Of a stretch of 64,000 bases of DNA, positions 8,984 to 18,739 are shown piece by piece. Both the position numbers and the translations under genes were made by a program. This stretch comes from Halegenticoccus soli (GTDB lineage: Archaea; Halobacteriota; Halobacteria; Halobacteriales; Haloferacaceae), in the NCBI RefSeq assembly GCF_002844195.1, contig NZ_PEND01000001.1, positions 310,001 to 374,000 of the forward strand, written 5' to 3'. The notes below the pieces were generated by a model. The model worked only from the letters and a program-made list of their open reading frames with translations, was not told the origin of the DNA and made no database searches. How positions within the stretch are numbered: position 1 is the first letter of the stretch; every line of letters starts with the position of its first letter.

Positions 8984-9460
8984 GTGACCGGCGGCTCCGA
9001 CGCCGATCGGTACGGGTTCGACGAGAACCGGAACTACCTCGCGGAGGCCGTCGGCAAGTTCGTCCCGCAGCCGCTGGCGCGGCGGGCGCTGCGGATCGAC
9101 CTCGAAACCGACCGCGAGGCGTACCGCCCGGGCGACGCGGTGGAACTCACGGTCGCCATCGAGAACCGCCTCCCGCTGCCGATCGCGGTCGCGACCCCCC
9201 AGCGGCGGCTCTGGGGGTGGACCGTCGACGGCGAACTCGAAGCGAGCGACGAAAAGCGGTACGCGAGCGGCGCGGCGGGGCGGTTCCCCTTCCGAGCGGG
9301 CGAGCGGAAGGTCATCACCTGGACGTGGAACGGGCGGTTCAAGCGCGTCGGCGACCGCACGACCTGGGAGACGCCGGCTCCCGGAACCTACGAGATCCGG
9401 GCGTTCGTCGCCACGCGCCCGCCGCGGCCGAGCGACTCGGTCCGGATCCGGATCGGGTGA
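8984..9460 (+). CDS. BsuPI-like (intracellular proteinase inhibitor) domain protein
   Basis: A 158-aa protein. The start is GTG with a good upstream GGAGG about 9 nt away; the earlier in-frame ATG at 8828 would add an arginine-rich, non-haloarchaeal-looking segment. The core, ETDREAYRPGDAVELTVAIE onwards with WTWNGRF and APGTYEIRAFV, looks like an immunoglobulin-like beta sandwich of the BsuPI family. No signal peptide. The fold assignment is from pattern only, and the inhibitor role is not shown here. Confidence 0.6.
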   Translation: MTGGSDADRYGFDENRNYLAEAVGKFVPQPLARRALRIDLETDREAYRPGDAVELTVAIENRLPLPIAVATPQRRLWGWTVDGELEASDEKRYASGAAGRFPFRAGERKVITWTWNGRFKRVGDRTTWETPAPGTYEIRAFVATRPPRPSDSVRIRIG

Positions 9461-9543
9461 GGGAGGGTAAGGGGCGGTCAGCCGATCCGTCGTCACCCTC
9501 GCGCCCCGACGCTCGATCAGCCCGGCCGACCTGATCAGCCAGG

Positions 9544-10821
9544 TCAGTCCGCGCGCTTCGTCCGGTGGAGGTGACAGGCGGCGAAGTGTTCGCCCCGGCC
9601 GTACTCCGGCTCGACGTGGTACGCCGGCTTCTCCTCGGCGCAGACGCTGTTCTCGGCGAACGACTCGGTGAGGAGCGCCGCGGCGCGATCCCAGTCGTCC
9701 TCGAGTATCGCCTCGATGCTCTCGTCGACGACGGCCGCCGCGTCGCCGCGCGGTTCCGCGTCGGCGAAGAACTCCGCGCGGATCGCGCGCCCGGTCGACG
9801 CTTCGAAGGTGCGGCGATCGACGGCCCGCACGAACCGGCGGACGTTCGCCCACTCGGCGTCGGTCAGGTCGTACTCCGCCGGCACGATGAGCTTCGGACA
9901 GCGCGTCCGGAACCGACAGCCCGACGGCGGGTCGATCGGCGAGGGGACGTCGCCTTCGAGCACGCCGCGCCGGCCCTCGGCCCGCGGGTCCGGAACCGGG
10001 ATCGACTGGAGCAGCGCGTCCGTGTACGGGTGCTGGGGGTTCTCGAACAGCTCGTCGGTCTCGGCGAGCTCGACGAGCTGGCCGAGGTACATGACGGCGA
10101 CCCGGTCGGAGATGTGGCGGATCACGGAGAGGTCGTGGCTGATGAACAGGTACGTGAGGCCGAACTCCCGCTGGAGGTCGCGCATGGTGTTCAGCACCTG
10201 CGCCTGGATCGAGGCGTCGAGCGCGCTCGTCGGCTCGTCGCAGACGATGAAGTCCGGATTCACCGCGAGCGCCCGGGCGAGGTTGACGCGCTGGCGCTGG
10301 CCGCCCGAGAACTGGTGGGGGTAGCGGTTGTAGTGGTGCGGGTCCAGCCCCACCTTCTCCAGCAGCTCGCGGGCGCGCTCCTCGCGTTCCCCCTCGTAGA
10401 GGCCGTGGGCCTTCATCGGCTCCTCGACGATGGGGCCGACCTTCATCCGGGGATCGAGGCTCGACTGGGGGTCCTGGAAGATCATCTGCATGTCCTTGCG
10501 GTGGTTGCGGACCGCCTCGCCGGAGAGTTCGGCGAGGTTCTCGCCCTTGAAGTACACCGCCCCGTCGGTCGGTTCGAGCAGGCGGAGCACGGTCCGCGCG
10601 AGCGTCGACTTGCCGCAGCCGGACTCGCCGACGAGCCCCAGCGTCTCGCCCTTCTTGATGTCGAAGGAGACGTCGTCGACGGCCTTCACCTTCGGCTTCG
10701 GGAAGATGCTGCTGAGCAGGCCGCTCCCCTGGCTGAAGTGCTTCGTCAGCCCCTCGACCGACAGGATCGTCTCGCCGTAGTCGACCTGTTCCTCGTCGTG
10801 CCGCGCGACCGCCCTACTCAT
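9544..10821 (-). CDS. Dipeptide/oligopeptide ABC transporter ATP-binding protein (DppF/OppF type)
   Basis: A 425-aa ATPase, last gene of the importer operon. Walker [10 protein letters not shown], signature FSGGQRQR and Walker B DEPTSALD are all present. After the ATPase core comes the oligo_HPY region with [10 protein letters not shown]. About 100 residues near the C-terminus are acidic and unlike bacterial homologues, before the closing [10 protein letters not shown]. The chosen ATG overlaps the stop of the upstream ATPase gene by 8 nt, typical of translational coupling; another ATG lies 9 nt earlier. Confidence 0.92.
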   Translation of the reverse strand: MSRAVARHDEEQVDYGETILSVEGLTKHFSQGSGLLSSIFPKPKVKAVDDVSFDIKKGETLGLVGESGCGKSTLARTVLRLLEPTDGAVYFKGENLAELSGEAVRNHRKDMQMIFQDPQSSLDPRMKVGPIVEEPMKAHGLYEGEREERARELLEKVGLDPHHYNRYPHQFSGGQRQRVNLARALAVNPDFIVCDEPTSALDASIQAQVLNTMRDLQREFGLTYLFISHDLSVIRHISDRVAVMYLGQLVELAETDELFENPQHPYTDALLQSIPVPDPRAEGRRGVLEGDVPSPIDPPSGCRFRTRCPKLIVPAEYDLTDAEWANVRRFVRAVDRRTFEASTGRAIRAEFFADAEPRGDAAAVVDESIEAILEDDWDRAAALLTESFAENSVCAEEKPAYHVEPEYGRGEHFAACHLHRTKRAD

Positions 10822-11929
10822 CGCTCTCACCCCGCGCTTCGACCAGGCCGCCGCCGAATGCGCCGGTCGCCGCCGTCTCCAGCGGGTCCGAGTCCTCGTA
10901 CCCGACGTCCTCGTACTTCACGCACGAGACGCGGTGCGGCGGTTCGTCGCCGGTCACGTCCTGGTACGCCGGGTGCGCCCGCCGACACACCTCGCGCGCG
11001 TCGGGACAGCGAGTGTGGAACCGGCAGCCCGGCGGCGGGTTGATCGCCTCGGGCATCACCCCCTCGATCGGGTTCAGCTCCTCGACCGTCTGGTCCGGCC
11101 GGGGGATCGAACGGAGCAGCGCCTCGGTGTAGGGGTGTTTGGTGTCGTAAAACAGGTCGTCGACCTCGGCCTGTTCGACGATCTCGCCGAGGTACATCAC
11201 GTTGACCCGGTCGCAGATCTCGGCGACGACGCCCATGTCGTGGGTCACCCAGATGAAGCTCGTGCCGTACTTCGCCTGGAGGTCGCGCACGAGGTCGAGG
11301 ATCTGTCCCTCGACGGTCACGTCGAGCGCGGTGGTCGGTTCGTCCGCGATGATGAGGTTGGGTTCGCACGCGAGCGCCATCGCGATCAGCACGCGCTGGC
11401 GCATCCCGCCCGAGAACTGGTGGGGGTAGTCGTCGTAGCGCTCTTCGGGCTCCGGAATCCCCACCTCCCGGAGCATGTCGACGGCGATCTCCCTGGCCTC
11501 CGCCTTCGAGACCTCGCGGTTGATCTCAATGAACTCCCGGAGCTGGTCGCCGACCTTGAACACGGGGTTGAGGCTCTCCATCGGGTCCTGGAAGATGATC
11601 GCTATCTCCCGGCCGCGGATCCGGGTCCGCATCTCCGCCTCCGAGAGCATCTCTGGCGATCGGCGGCGTTCGCCGTCGGGGCCCTCTTCGAATCCGACGA
11701 GCACCTCGTCGCGGTACCTGACGGTGCCGCCGACGACCTCGCCGGGGTTCTCGACGAGCCGCATGATCGAACTCGTCGCGACGGACTTGCCCGCGCCGGA
11801 CTCGCCGACGAGCCCGACGATCTCCCCTTCGTTCACCTCGAAGCTGATGCCGTCTACGGCGCGGACGACACCCTCCTCGGTGAAGAACTGTGTCTGCAGG
11901 TTTTCGACGGTGAGTAGTGGTTCGCTCAT
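10814..11929 (-). CDS. Dipeptide/oligopeptide ABC transporter ATP-binding protein (DppD/OppD type)
   Basis: A 371-aa ATPase. It starts [19 protein letters not shown], the usual N-terminus of the family, which fixes the start 35 codons into the open frame. Walker [10 protein letters not shown] (ending in Val instead of Thr), signature FSGGMRQR and Walker [10 protein letters not shown] are present, followed by the oligo_HPY segment with [10 protein letters not shown]. Its ATG overlaps the TGA of the upstream permease (TGATG). It pairs with the ATPase at 9544 to drive the importer. Confidence 0.92.
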   Translation of the reverse strand: MSEPLLTVENLQTQFFTEEGVVRAVDGISFEVNEGEIVGLVGESGAGKSVATSSIMRLVENPGEVVGGTVRYRDEVLVGFEEGPDGERRRSPEMLSEAEMRTRIRGREIAIIFQDPMESLNPVFKVGDQLREFIEINREVSKAEAREIAVDMLREVGIPEPEERYDDYPHQFSGGMRQRVLIAMALACEPNLIIADEPTTALDVTVEGQILDLVRDLQAKYGTSFIWVTHDMGVVAEICDRVNVMYLGEIVEQAEVDDLFYDTKHPYTEALLRSIPRPDQTVEELNPIEGVMPEAINPPPGCRFHTRCPDAREVCRRAHPAYQDVTGDEPPHRVSCVKYEDVGYEDSDPLETAATGAFGGGLVEARGESDE

Positions 11930-12960
11930 CAGTTGTTGATCCGTGGGTCGAGTGCGTCTCGCAGGCCGTCGCCGAGCAGGTTGAAGCCGACCACCGTCAC
12001 GAGGATGGCCACCCCGGGCCAGATGCTGAACCACGGGTTCGGAAGCATGTAGTTCCGCGAGCTCGAGAGCATCTGCCCCCAGGAGGGGGTCGGCGGCTGC
12101 GCGCCGTAGCCGAGGAACGACAGCCCCGCGATGATGAGGATGTTGATGCCCACCTGGAGGGTCGCCTGCACCAGCACGGGCGCGAAGCTGTTCGGGACGA
12201 CGTGCCGGAGGATGATGTTCCGGTCGCGCACCCCGGCGGCGCGCGCGGCCTCGATGAAGTCCTCCTCGCGGACGCTCAGCACCCGCGAGCGGATGAGCCG
12301 CGCGAAGGTCGGGATGGTGGCGATCCCGACGCCGATCATCGCGAACATCAGGTTCCGGCCGAAGGCCGTCATGAACGCGATGACGAGCACGAGGAACGGA
12401 ATCGCGAAGAGCGTCTCCGCCGCCCGCATCAGCGCGTCGTCGACCCAGCCGCCGTAGTAGCCGGCGACGGCCCCAACGAGCGTCCCGAGGATCATCGCGA
12501 TCCCGGTCGAGACGATCCCGACGGTGATGGCGATCTGCGTCCCGTAGAACAGCCGCGAGAGGACGTCGCGGCCGCGGTGGTCCGTCCCGAGCGGGTGGTC
12601 TAACGTTCCGGGCCGGTTCGGGTACAACTCGTTCGTCAGTCCGAACGGCGGACGCAGGATCTCCGCGCCTGCCGGTTCGTGCACCGGACTGTACCAGAAG
12701 GTCTTGGCGAGCCAGTACTTTTCGACGCCCAGGTTCGCGAAGAACCCGATCTTCGAGAGCTGTTCGAAGACGGTGCTGTCGACGAACGCGATCAGCGCGA
12801 CAGTCGTCGTGAGGCCGATGATGAAGAGGCCCGCGAGCGCCGTCGGGTCGCGTCGCACCTGCGAGAGCGTGTACCGAAGCCCGACGCGCGCTTCGACCTT
12901 CTCTTCGGCCTCGGCGTCCCGGACGTCGAACTTCGTCGAAGTGGATGTGTCCGTTGCCAT
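11929..12960 (-). CDS. Dipeptide/oligopeptide ABC transporter permease (DppC/OppC type)
   Basis: A 343-aa inner-membrane permease. An N-terminal soluble stretch is followed by a first membrane helix (PTALAGLFIIGLTTTVALIAF), a long extracytoplasmic loop, and five further helices. The EAA-type cytoplasmic loop that docks on the ATPase is IEAARAAGVRDRNIILRHVV. The gene is 2 nt from the upstream permease and overlaps the downstream ATPase gene by 1 nt. Confidence 0.92.
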   Translation of the reverse strand: MATDTSTSTKFDVRDAEAEEKVEARVGLRYTLSQVRRDPTALAGLFIIGLTTTVALIAFVDSTVFEQLSKIGFFANLGVEKYWLAKTFWYSPVHEPAGAEILRPPFGLTNELYPNRPGTLDHPLGTDHRGRDVLSRLFYGTQIAITVGIVSTGIAMILGTLVGAVAGYYGGWVDDALMRAAETLFAIPFLVLVIAFMTAFGRNLMFAMIGVGIATIPTFARLIRSRVLSVREEDFIEAARAAGVRDRNIILRHVVPNSFAPVLVQATLQVGINILIIAGLSFLGYGAQPPTPSWGQMLSSSRNYMLPNPWFSIWPGVAILVTVVGFNLLGDGLRDALDPRINN

Positions 12961-12962
12961 GG

Positions 12963-13961
12963 TCAGTCAGTGTCGTCGTAGGACACCCGGGGGTCGACGT
13001 ACGCGTACGAGAGGTCCGTGACGATGACGCCGACGACGAACACGACGCCGAACATCAACGTCGTCCCCATCACCAGCAGGTAGTCCTGGTTGTTGATCGC
13101 CGTGATGATGAGCCGGCCCATCCCGTTGATCGAGAAGACGGTCTCGGTCAGGACGGCCCCGCCGAGCGCCTGGGTCAGCTGCAGCCCGACGATGGTGATG
13201 AGCGGCAGCTGCGCGTTGCGGAACGCGTGCTTCCGCAGGATCTTCCCCTCCGAGACGCCGTACGCCCGCGCGAGCTTGACGTACTCCTGTCCGAGCACCT
13301 CCAGCATGGACGACCGTTCGATGCGGGTAAAGGCCGCCATCTGGAGCGTCCCGAGCGTGATCGTCGGGAGCACGAGGTGGTGCAGCGCCGTCAGGACGAC
13401 CTCTAACTGCGTGCTCGCGCCGTCGACGGCCGACGGGTGCGCCCACGGCATGACGAGGTCCGTCGCCGGGAAGAGCCGGATCTTGTACGCGAACAGGATG
13501 ATGAGCATCAGCCCGATCCAGAAGGAGGGCGTGCTCACCCCGAACAGCGCGACGATACGGGAGACGTGGTCCGTGGGTTTGTTCCGCCGCTTCGCCGAGA
13601 TGACGCCGAGCGGGACGGCCGTCACGAGCGCGAAGGTGAAACTCGAAACGAGCAGCAGCAGCGTGACCGGCAGCCGTTCGAGGATCTTCTGCGTCACCGG
13701 GACCCCGTAGTACAGGCTCTGGCCGAAATCGAGCCGGATCACGTCGATCAGGTAGTTGACGTATCTGACGTGCAGCGGCTGGTCCAGCCCGAACTTCGCG
13801 CGGATGGCCGCCGCCTGCTGCGCGCTCGGCGAGGGCCCGAGCATGATGCTCACGGGGTCCCCCGGGATCGCGTCCGTCAGGAGGAACGTGATCGTGATGA
13901 CGCCGAGCACGACCGGGATCGACTGTAGCAGGCGACCGGCCGCGTACCGGAGCCGGCTCAC
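12963..13961 (-). CDS. Dipeptide/oligopeptide ABC transporter permease (DppB/OppB type)
   Basis: A 332-aa inner-membrane permease with six predicted helices. The N-terminal helix carries the family segment LLQSIPVVLGVITITFLL, then DAIPGDPV. The EAA-type loop is YVKLARAYGVSEGKILRKHA. It sits between the substrate-binding protein gene (90-bp gap) and the DppC-type permease gene (2-bp gap). Confidence 0.92.
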   Translation of the reverse strand: MSRLRYAAGRLLQSIPVVLGVITITFLLTDAIPGDPVSIMLGPSPSAQQAAAIRAKFGLDQPLHVRYVNYLIDVIRLDFGQSLYYGVPVTQKILERLPVTLLLLVSSFTFALVTAVPLGVISAKRRNKPTDHVSRIVALFGVSTPSFWIGLMLIILFAYKIRLFPATDLVMPWAHPSAVDGASTQLEVVLTALHHLVLPTITLGTLQMAAFTRIERSSMLEVLGQEYVKLARAYGVSEGKILRKHAFRNAQLPLITIVGLQLTQALGGAVLTETVFSINGMGRLIITAINNQDYLLVMGTTLMFGVVFVVGVIVTDLSYAYVDPRVSYDDTD

Positions 13962-14051
13962 GGTGCACCCCTCGCGCTTTCGGTGTGCCTCCGCGGTTGT
14001 TGCTTGTCGGTTGTAATGTACATAAATCCGGAATGGCTCCGTCGCCGGAGC

Positions 14052-15695
14052 CTACTTTTCGAGCGAGACGTTGTTGTGGTCGCTCGCGATGTGGAAGCTG
14101 TCCACCGGGTGCGACGCGAAGTCCTTGACGTAGTTCTTCACGCCGAAGCTGTTTTTGAGGTTGTACGCCGGCAGGTGCGCGCGGTCTTCGAGGGCGGTCG
14201 TGATGCCCTCGACGTAGAGCTGTTTGCGCTCCTCCCTGTCGGTCGACTGCCGCGCCTGCATGAACAGCTCGTGGACCCGCTTTCCGTTCTCGCTGTTGTC
14301 ACCGTAGTAGGTCCCGTTGGTGACGCCGAGCGTGTTCTCGTCGCGGCCGAACATGTAGTAGGTGAACGCGTCGGGATCGGGCGAGCCGGACCAGCCGAGC
14401 GTGTACATGTTGTAGTCCGACTCCTTGCCGGAGACGTACTTGTCGAGGAACGCGCCCCAGTCGAGCCGCTGGACGGACACGTTGTTGAAGCCGGCCTCCT
14501 TGAGACCGTTCGACACCGAGACGCCGATCTGTTCGCGCTTGTCGTCCGGCGGGACGATGATCTTCCAGTTGTAGTTCGAGTCGACGCCGGCCTCGTCGAA
14601 CAGCTGTTTGGCCTGCTCGGTGTCCCGCTTGTGGGGAATCTGCTTCCACTGGTCGAGCGGCATCCCCCAGTCCTCGGCGACGGCCTTCGGAAGCGGGCTG
14701 TACTGGCGGACGCCGGTGGGCTCGACGTAGTTCTTCACCGCCTGGTCCATGTCGACGCAGTAGTCCACCGCCTCGCGGACCTTCGGGTCCGTCGTCGGAC
14801 CCTCCTTGCAGTTGAACGCGAGGTAGAAGTAGCCGACGCCCGGCACCTCGTCGATGCTGGCGTCGCCCATGTTCCGGACCGTCGAGTACTGCTTCGGCGG
14901 GATCTCCTCGATGACGTCGTTCTCGCCGTTGCGGAGCGTCGTCACGCGGGTCGTCGACTCCTCGACCGGCACGAACTCGATGCCGTCGATCTTCGGCTTC
15001 GGATCGCCCCAGTAATCCTCGTAGCGCTTGATCCGGACGAAGTTCCCCTCCTGCCACTCGACGAACTCGAAGGGACCGGAGCCGACCGGCTTCTTGGTGT
15101 TGAACGCCTTCTTGTCGTTCTCGCGGACCGACTTGGGGACGATGTCCCTCCCCGCGAGCGCGGTGTCGAACGCGCCGTAGGGGTACTTCAGGTCGAACTG
15201 CACCGTCGTCTCGTCGACGGCGGTGATGGAGTCGACCATGTTCACCTCGCTCGCGTTCTCGGTCTCCTCTTTCACGGGCGCTTCGAAGGAGTACTTCACG
15301 TCCTCGGCGGTGACCGGGTCGCCGTTCTGGAAGGTCGCCTTGTCGGTCATCTCGACGACGTACCGCTTTCCTTCCCTGGACACCTCCGGCTCGCCCGTGG
15401 CGATGTTCGGGACGATGCCCGTCGACTCGTCGTACGAGTACAGCGCCTCGAAGATGTTCTGTGCGACCTGGTCCGACGGGACGTCGTTGAGCACGACCGG
15501 GTCGAACTCCAGCGGGCTCTTGACCAGCGCCATCTTGAGCTGGTTCGCCCCGCCGGATCCGCCGGATCCGTCGGATCCTTCCGAGTTGCCGCCGTTTCCG
15601 GTACATCCCGCGATGCTCAGCGCGCCGGCCGCGCCGAGTCCTTGAAGCACGCGCCGTCTGTTCATCCTAGCTCCGTCCTGATCCGTATTAGACAT
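14052..15695 (-). CDS. Peptide ABC transporter substrate-binding lipoprotein (SBP_bac_5)
   Basis: A 547-aa receptor and first gene of the operon. The N-terminus has a Tat signal NRRRVLQGLGAAGALSIAGC ending in the lipobox Cys, then a Gly/Ser/Asn linker encoded by small DNA repeats. The body is the family 5 solute-binding fold (for example FEVSREGKRYVVEMTDKATF and GDPVTAEDVKYSFE). A second ATG 10 codons downstream, directly before the twin arginines, is an equally possible start. The ligand, peptide, nickel or sugar, cannot be fixed; the operon's two-ATPase layout is typical of Dpp/Opp systems. Confidence 0.9.
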   Translation of the reverse strand: MSNTDQDGARMNRRRVLQGLGAAGALSIAGCTGNGGNSEGSDGSGGSGGANQLKMALVKSPLEFDPVVLNDVPSDQVAQNIFEALYSYDESTGIVPNIATGEPEVSREGKRYVVEMTDKATFQNGDPVTAEDVKYSFEAPVKEETENASEVNMVDSITAVDETTVQFDLKYPYGAFDTALAGRDIVPKSVRENDKKAFNTKKPVGSGPFEFVEWQEGNFVRIKRYEDYWGDPKPKIDGIEFVPVEESTTRVTTLRNGENDVIEEIPPKQYSTVRNMGDASIDEVPGVGYFYLAFNCKEGPTTDPKVREAVDYCVDMDQAVKNYVEPTGVRQYSPLPKAVAEDWGMPLDQWKQIPHKRDTEQAKQLFDEAGVDSNYNWKIIVPPDDKREQIGVSVSNGLKEAGFNNVSVQRLDWGAFLDKYVSGKESDYNMYTLGWSGSPDPDAFTYYMFGRDENTLGVTNGTYYGDNSENGKRVHELFMQARQSTDREERKQLYVEGITTALEDRAHLPAYNLKNSFGVKNYVKDFASHPVDSFHIASDHNNVSLEK

Positions 15696-15738
15696 GCGAT
15701 ATCACCCTTCCTGGGAAACGATACCGTGAATGTATTCT

Positions 15739-15752
15739 GGTTAAATAAATAT
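15739..15752 (-). promoter_or_regulatory. Promoter of the peptide-importer operon
   Basis: The minus strand reads GGATATTTATTTAACC here, a strong TATA-like box in a GC-rich genome. It ends about 43 nt before the ATG at 15695, implying a leader of roughly 15-20 nt. The rest of the 211-bp gap to the permease gene at 15907 holds a second AT-rich patch near 15840-15880 and no gene. Confidence 0.6.
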
Positions 15753-15906
15753 CCTGCGATCCTGGGTGAGCATTCACCCGAGGACGAAATAGAGTGAAAA
15801 CGTTGTCGAATGGGTGGATTCGGTTGCTAGATGCCTAATTTTAACCGCCCGATCAATGTCAATGTTATATTATGAAGGACGATGCTCGGGATACGTTCCG
15901 TTCCGG

Positions 15907-17073
15907 TCACCCGCGCAGCGCGTCGACCGGTCGCTCGTTCGCGGCTTTCCAGGCCGGGTACAGTCCGCCGAGGAGGCTGACGAGGACGCCGAATCCGAAC
16001 GCGACCAGGAGGTAGCCGCCGTTCCGGGGCGCGAGCACCGCTGCGAGGGTCACCTCGGCGACGAAGTAGTAGAGCCCCGCGGTCCCGATGGCGGCGAGCG
16101 CCGCCCCGACCGCCCCGCCGACGACGCCGAGGAGCGCCGCCTCGACGAGGACGATCCGCACCACGTCGCGCCTCTGCACGCCGACCGCCCGGAGGACGCC
16201 GATCTCCCCCCTGCGCTCCGCCGTGCTCATGAGCATGACGTTGAGGATGCTCACCCCGGCGACGACGAGCGAGATCGAGCCGACGGCGAGCAGGAAGGAG
16301 TTGAGCAGGGCGAAGAAGTCGCCGATCCGGTCGACGATCGTCGAGAGTTCGAACACGTCGACGCGGCGCTCCCGCGCGTTCAACCGCTCGCGGATCTCCG
16401 CGGCGATCCGGCCGGCCTCCGTCCCGGAGTCGGCCCGGACGATGACCTGGGTGTACTCCTCCTCGACGAACGCCTCCTCGGGGAGGACGATCGCGTCGTT
16501 CGGCGAGACCGGCGCGACGTCGTCCGCCGCTTCGAGCACCGCGATTACGCGGTACTGCCGCCCCTCGATCGTCACGGTGCGACCGGCCTCCACTCCGAGG
16601 TCGGCCGCGACCGCCGACCCGACGATCGCCCCGCGGGTGTGCCGCGCGGGCAGTTCGCCGTCGGCCGCCTCGAACAGGGCTCTCGGTTCCGACAGCCCGT
16701 ACAGCGTGACGAACGTCCGCTCGTCGCCGCGCTGGGCGACCGCCCCGGCGGAGATGAGCGGAACGACCTCGGACCCGGCGGCGACGCGCTCTATCCGCTG
16801 GACGTCCCGGGGTTCGATCGCCTCCTCGCCCGCGTCGCCGTTCGGCGTGACGACGACCTGATCGCCCAGGCCGCCGAGCGACTGCGTCGCCGTCAGTTCG
16901 AGGACGCTCCCCAGGATCCCCAGCGACGCGATGGCGAACACGCCGATGACGATGCCGAGGGCCGCCAGCGCCGTCCGGAGGCGGTTCCGCGAGAGGTTCC
17001 GCCGCGCCATCAGGACCGCCGGAAACCGGACGTCCGGCCGCGGCGCCCCGGACGGCCGCCCACCCGCGCTCAT
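15907..17073 (-). CDS. MacB/FtsX-like ABC transporter permease
   Basis: A 388-aa membrane protein of the lipoprotein-release/macrolide-export superfamily. The first helix follows MARRNLSRNRLRTALAALGI, the standard family start. A MacB-type extracytoplasmic domain (about residues 60-250) comes next, then three C-terminal helices with the FtsX loop RRGEIGVLRAVGVQRRDVVR. Its start overlaps the stop of the CARDB-type gene by 4 nt (ATGA), so they are cotranscribed. An ABC ATPase is expected next to such a pair, but none is present on either side. Confidence 0.87.
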   Translation of the reverse strand: MSAGGRPSGAPRPDVRFPAVLMARRNLSRNRLRTALAALGIVIGVFAIASLGILGSVLELTATQSLGGLGDQVVVTPNGDAGEEAIEPRDVQRIERVAAGSEVVPLISAGAVAQRGDERTFVTLYGLSEPRALFEAADGELPARHTRGAIVGSAVAADLGVEAGRTVTIEGRQYRVIAVLEAADDVAPVSPNDAIVLPEEAFVEEEYTQVIVRADSGTEAGRIAAEIRERLNARERRVDVFELSTIVDRIGDFFALLNSFLLAVGSISLVVAGVSILNVMLMSTAERRGEIGVLRAVGVQRRDVVRIVLVEAALLGVVGGAVGAALAAIGTAGLYYFVAEVTLAAVLAPRNGGYLLVAFGFGVLVSLLGGLYPAWKAANERPVDALRG

Positions 17074-18635
17074 CGCCGCTCCCGGCGCGCCAGGAGGACG
17101 GCGGCCAGCGCGAGCGCGCCCAGCGTCAGGCCGGCGCTCGCGGCCGCGCCCGCTCCCGCCGATCCGAGGCTGAATCCGCCGCCGGATCGCTCGCGGGGGG
17201 GTTCGTAGGGGAGATCGACCACGCGCTGGCGGTCGACGCCGTCGACCTGGTAGGTCAGCCGAACCGGGATCGTCTCCGCGCCGTCGTCGACCCGCGCGGT
17301 CAGCTCGAACGGCGCGAAGTCGCTGCCGTCGACAGTGCCGACGAAGTAGTCCCGCTGCGGGTACGTCGGCCGGACGGCCTCCGTCGGCACGACCTCGGCG
17401 ACGAGACCCGTCACCTCGCCCCGCCCGACGTTCGCCGCGTTGGCGGTGACCGCGACGGTGCCGTCGTCGCGGGCCGTCACGTTCGCGTCCGTGATCCGGA
17501 TCTCGCCGACGGGCGGCCGGTACTCGAACCCCGCCTCGGCGCTCCCCGCCCGCACTCCCGCGTCGTACGCGAGAGCGAACCGCACTTCGGTCGGTTCGCG
17601 CACGTCCGCGAGGTCGACCGTCGCGGTCGCCCGTTCGCCCGGCGCGAGCGGGCCGTCGATCCGCTCCCGCGGGAGGGCGGTGTCGCCGGCCCGTGGGGTG
17701 ACGACGACGTTCTCGACCGGGACGGTGCCGAAGTTCGTCACGACGACCTCGTACCGGGTGGTCGGCGCGTCACCCTCGGCCTGCCCCCCGTCCGTGACCC
17801 CGGCGGCCGATCCCGCGCCGCTCAACAGGCCGCCGAGGCTCCCCGCCGCGTCGGTCGGCCCTTCCGTCGCTCTGGGAGCCTCCGGCCGCACCTCGACGCC
17901 CACGTCGTCGACGAACGGGGCGACGGAGACCGTCCGCTCGGCCGCCGTCGTGGATTCGGTGCCCGCCTCCGTCGCGTAATCGAGGGCGACTCTCACCGGC
18001 TGTTCGCCCTCGGCGTCCGGGACGGCCGTGAGGTTCACCGTCGCGGTCGCCCCGGGTCCGAGCACCGGAATCGCCCGGCGATCGATCCCCGGCTCGCCCA
18101 GGGGATCGTCGAACCGGACGACGAGGTTCCGGACGGGCGTCTCGCTCGGGTTCGAGACGGTCACCCGGACCGGCGTTTCGGCGTCGACGGCGGGCGACGG
18201 GACGGCCAGCTCCAGCCGCGGCGCGGCGTCCTCGACGGCGATCGGGACGGGACGGGCGACGCTCACCTCGTCGCCGTCGGCGTCGACGCCGACGACGCGG
18301 AGTTCGAGCGTCCGGACCCCCGCCCCGTCGAACGCCGCCGTGAGCGGGACCGAAAGGTCGTCGCCGGGCGAGAGCGAGCCGACGCGCTCCGCGCGGTCGA
18401 GGACCGCGTCGCCCTCGCGGAGTTCGATCCGCTCGATCTCGACCGGCGAGGGGCTCCCGACGGAGTTTCGCACCGTCGCGGTGACGGTCACCGTCTCGCC
18501 GACGAGCGGCGTCCCCGGCGCGACGGCGACGTTCGAGACGGTCAGCCGGGCGTCGGGGACGGCCCCCGCGGGCCCCGCCGCCGAGAGCGCGAGGGCCAGG
18601 GCGAAAAGGAGCCGGAGCGTCGCAACCCGGTTCAT
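17070..18635 (-). CDS. Exported CARDB/S-layer-associated repeat protein with C-terminal membrane anchor
   Basis: A 521-aa secreted protein. An N-terminal signal peptide (LRLLFALALALSAAGPAGAV) is followed by several beta-sandwich CARDB/COG1361-type units, with repeated strand patterns such as VTVTATVRNSVGSPSPVEIE and VRVTVSNPSETPVRNLVVRF. A C-terminal helix (GAAASAGLTLGALALAAVLL) ends in RRERR, so the protein is probably anchored with its body outside. It overlaps the MacB-like permease gene by 4 nt. The pair probably forms an envelope complex; its substrate is unknown. Confidence 0.83.
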   Translation of the reverse strand: MNRVATLRLLFALALALSAAGPAGAVPDARLTVSNVAVAPGTPLVGETVTVTATVRNSVGSPSPVEIERIELREGDAVLDRAERVGSLSPGDDLSVPLTAAFDGAGVRTLELRVVGVDADGDEVSVARPVPIAVEDAAPRLELAVPSPAVDAETPVRVTVSNPSETPVRNLVVRFDDPLGEPGIDRRAIPVLGPGATATVNLTAVPDAEGEQPVRVALDYATEAGTESTTAAERTVSVAPFVDDVGVEVRPEAPRATEGPTDAAGSLGGLLSGAGSAAGVTDGGQAEGDAPTTRYEVVVTNFGTVPVENVVVTPRAGDTALPRERIDGPLAPGERATATVDLADVREPTEVRFALAYDAGVRAGSAEAGFEYRPPVGEIRITDANVTARDDGTVAVTANAANVGRGEVTGLVAEVVPTEAVRPTYPQRDYFVGTVDGSDFAPFELTARVDDGAETIPVRLTYQVDGVDRQRVVDLPYEPPRERSGGGFSLGSAGAGAAASAGLTLGALALAAVLLARRERR

Positions 18636-18739
18636 TGGAAGCTACACGGGGGGAGCGAGCATAGCAGTGCCGGCGATCGTTCCGCACCGCTTCGCCCCGG
18701 AGTGGACAGACCCATGTACGCCCCGACCGCACGTCCACC

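Noticed and set aside
15545-15585. Tandem GCCGGATCC-like repeats
   Set aside because: They encode the Gly/Ser/Asp linker after the lipobox of the substrate-binding protein, a common low-complexity linker.
13983-15797. A 604-codon plus-strand open frame
   Set aside because: It is antisense to the peptide-binding lipoprotein gene, which has a clear Tat lipobox and family match.
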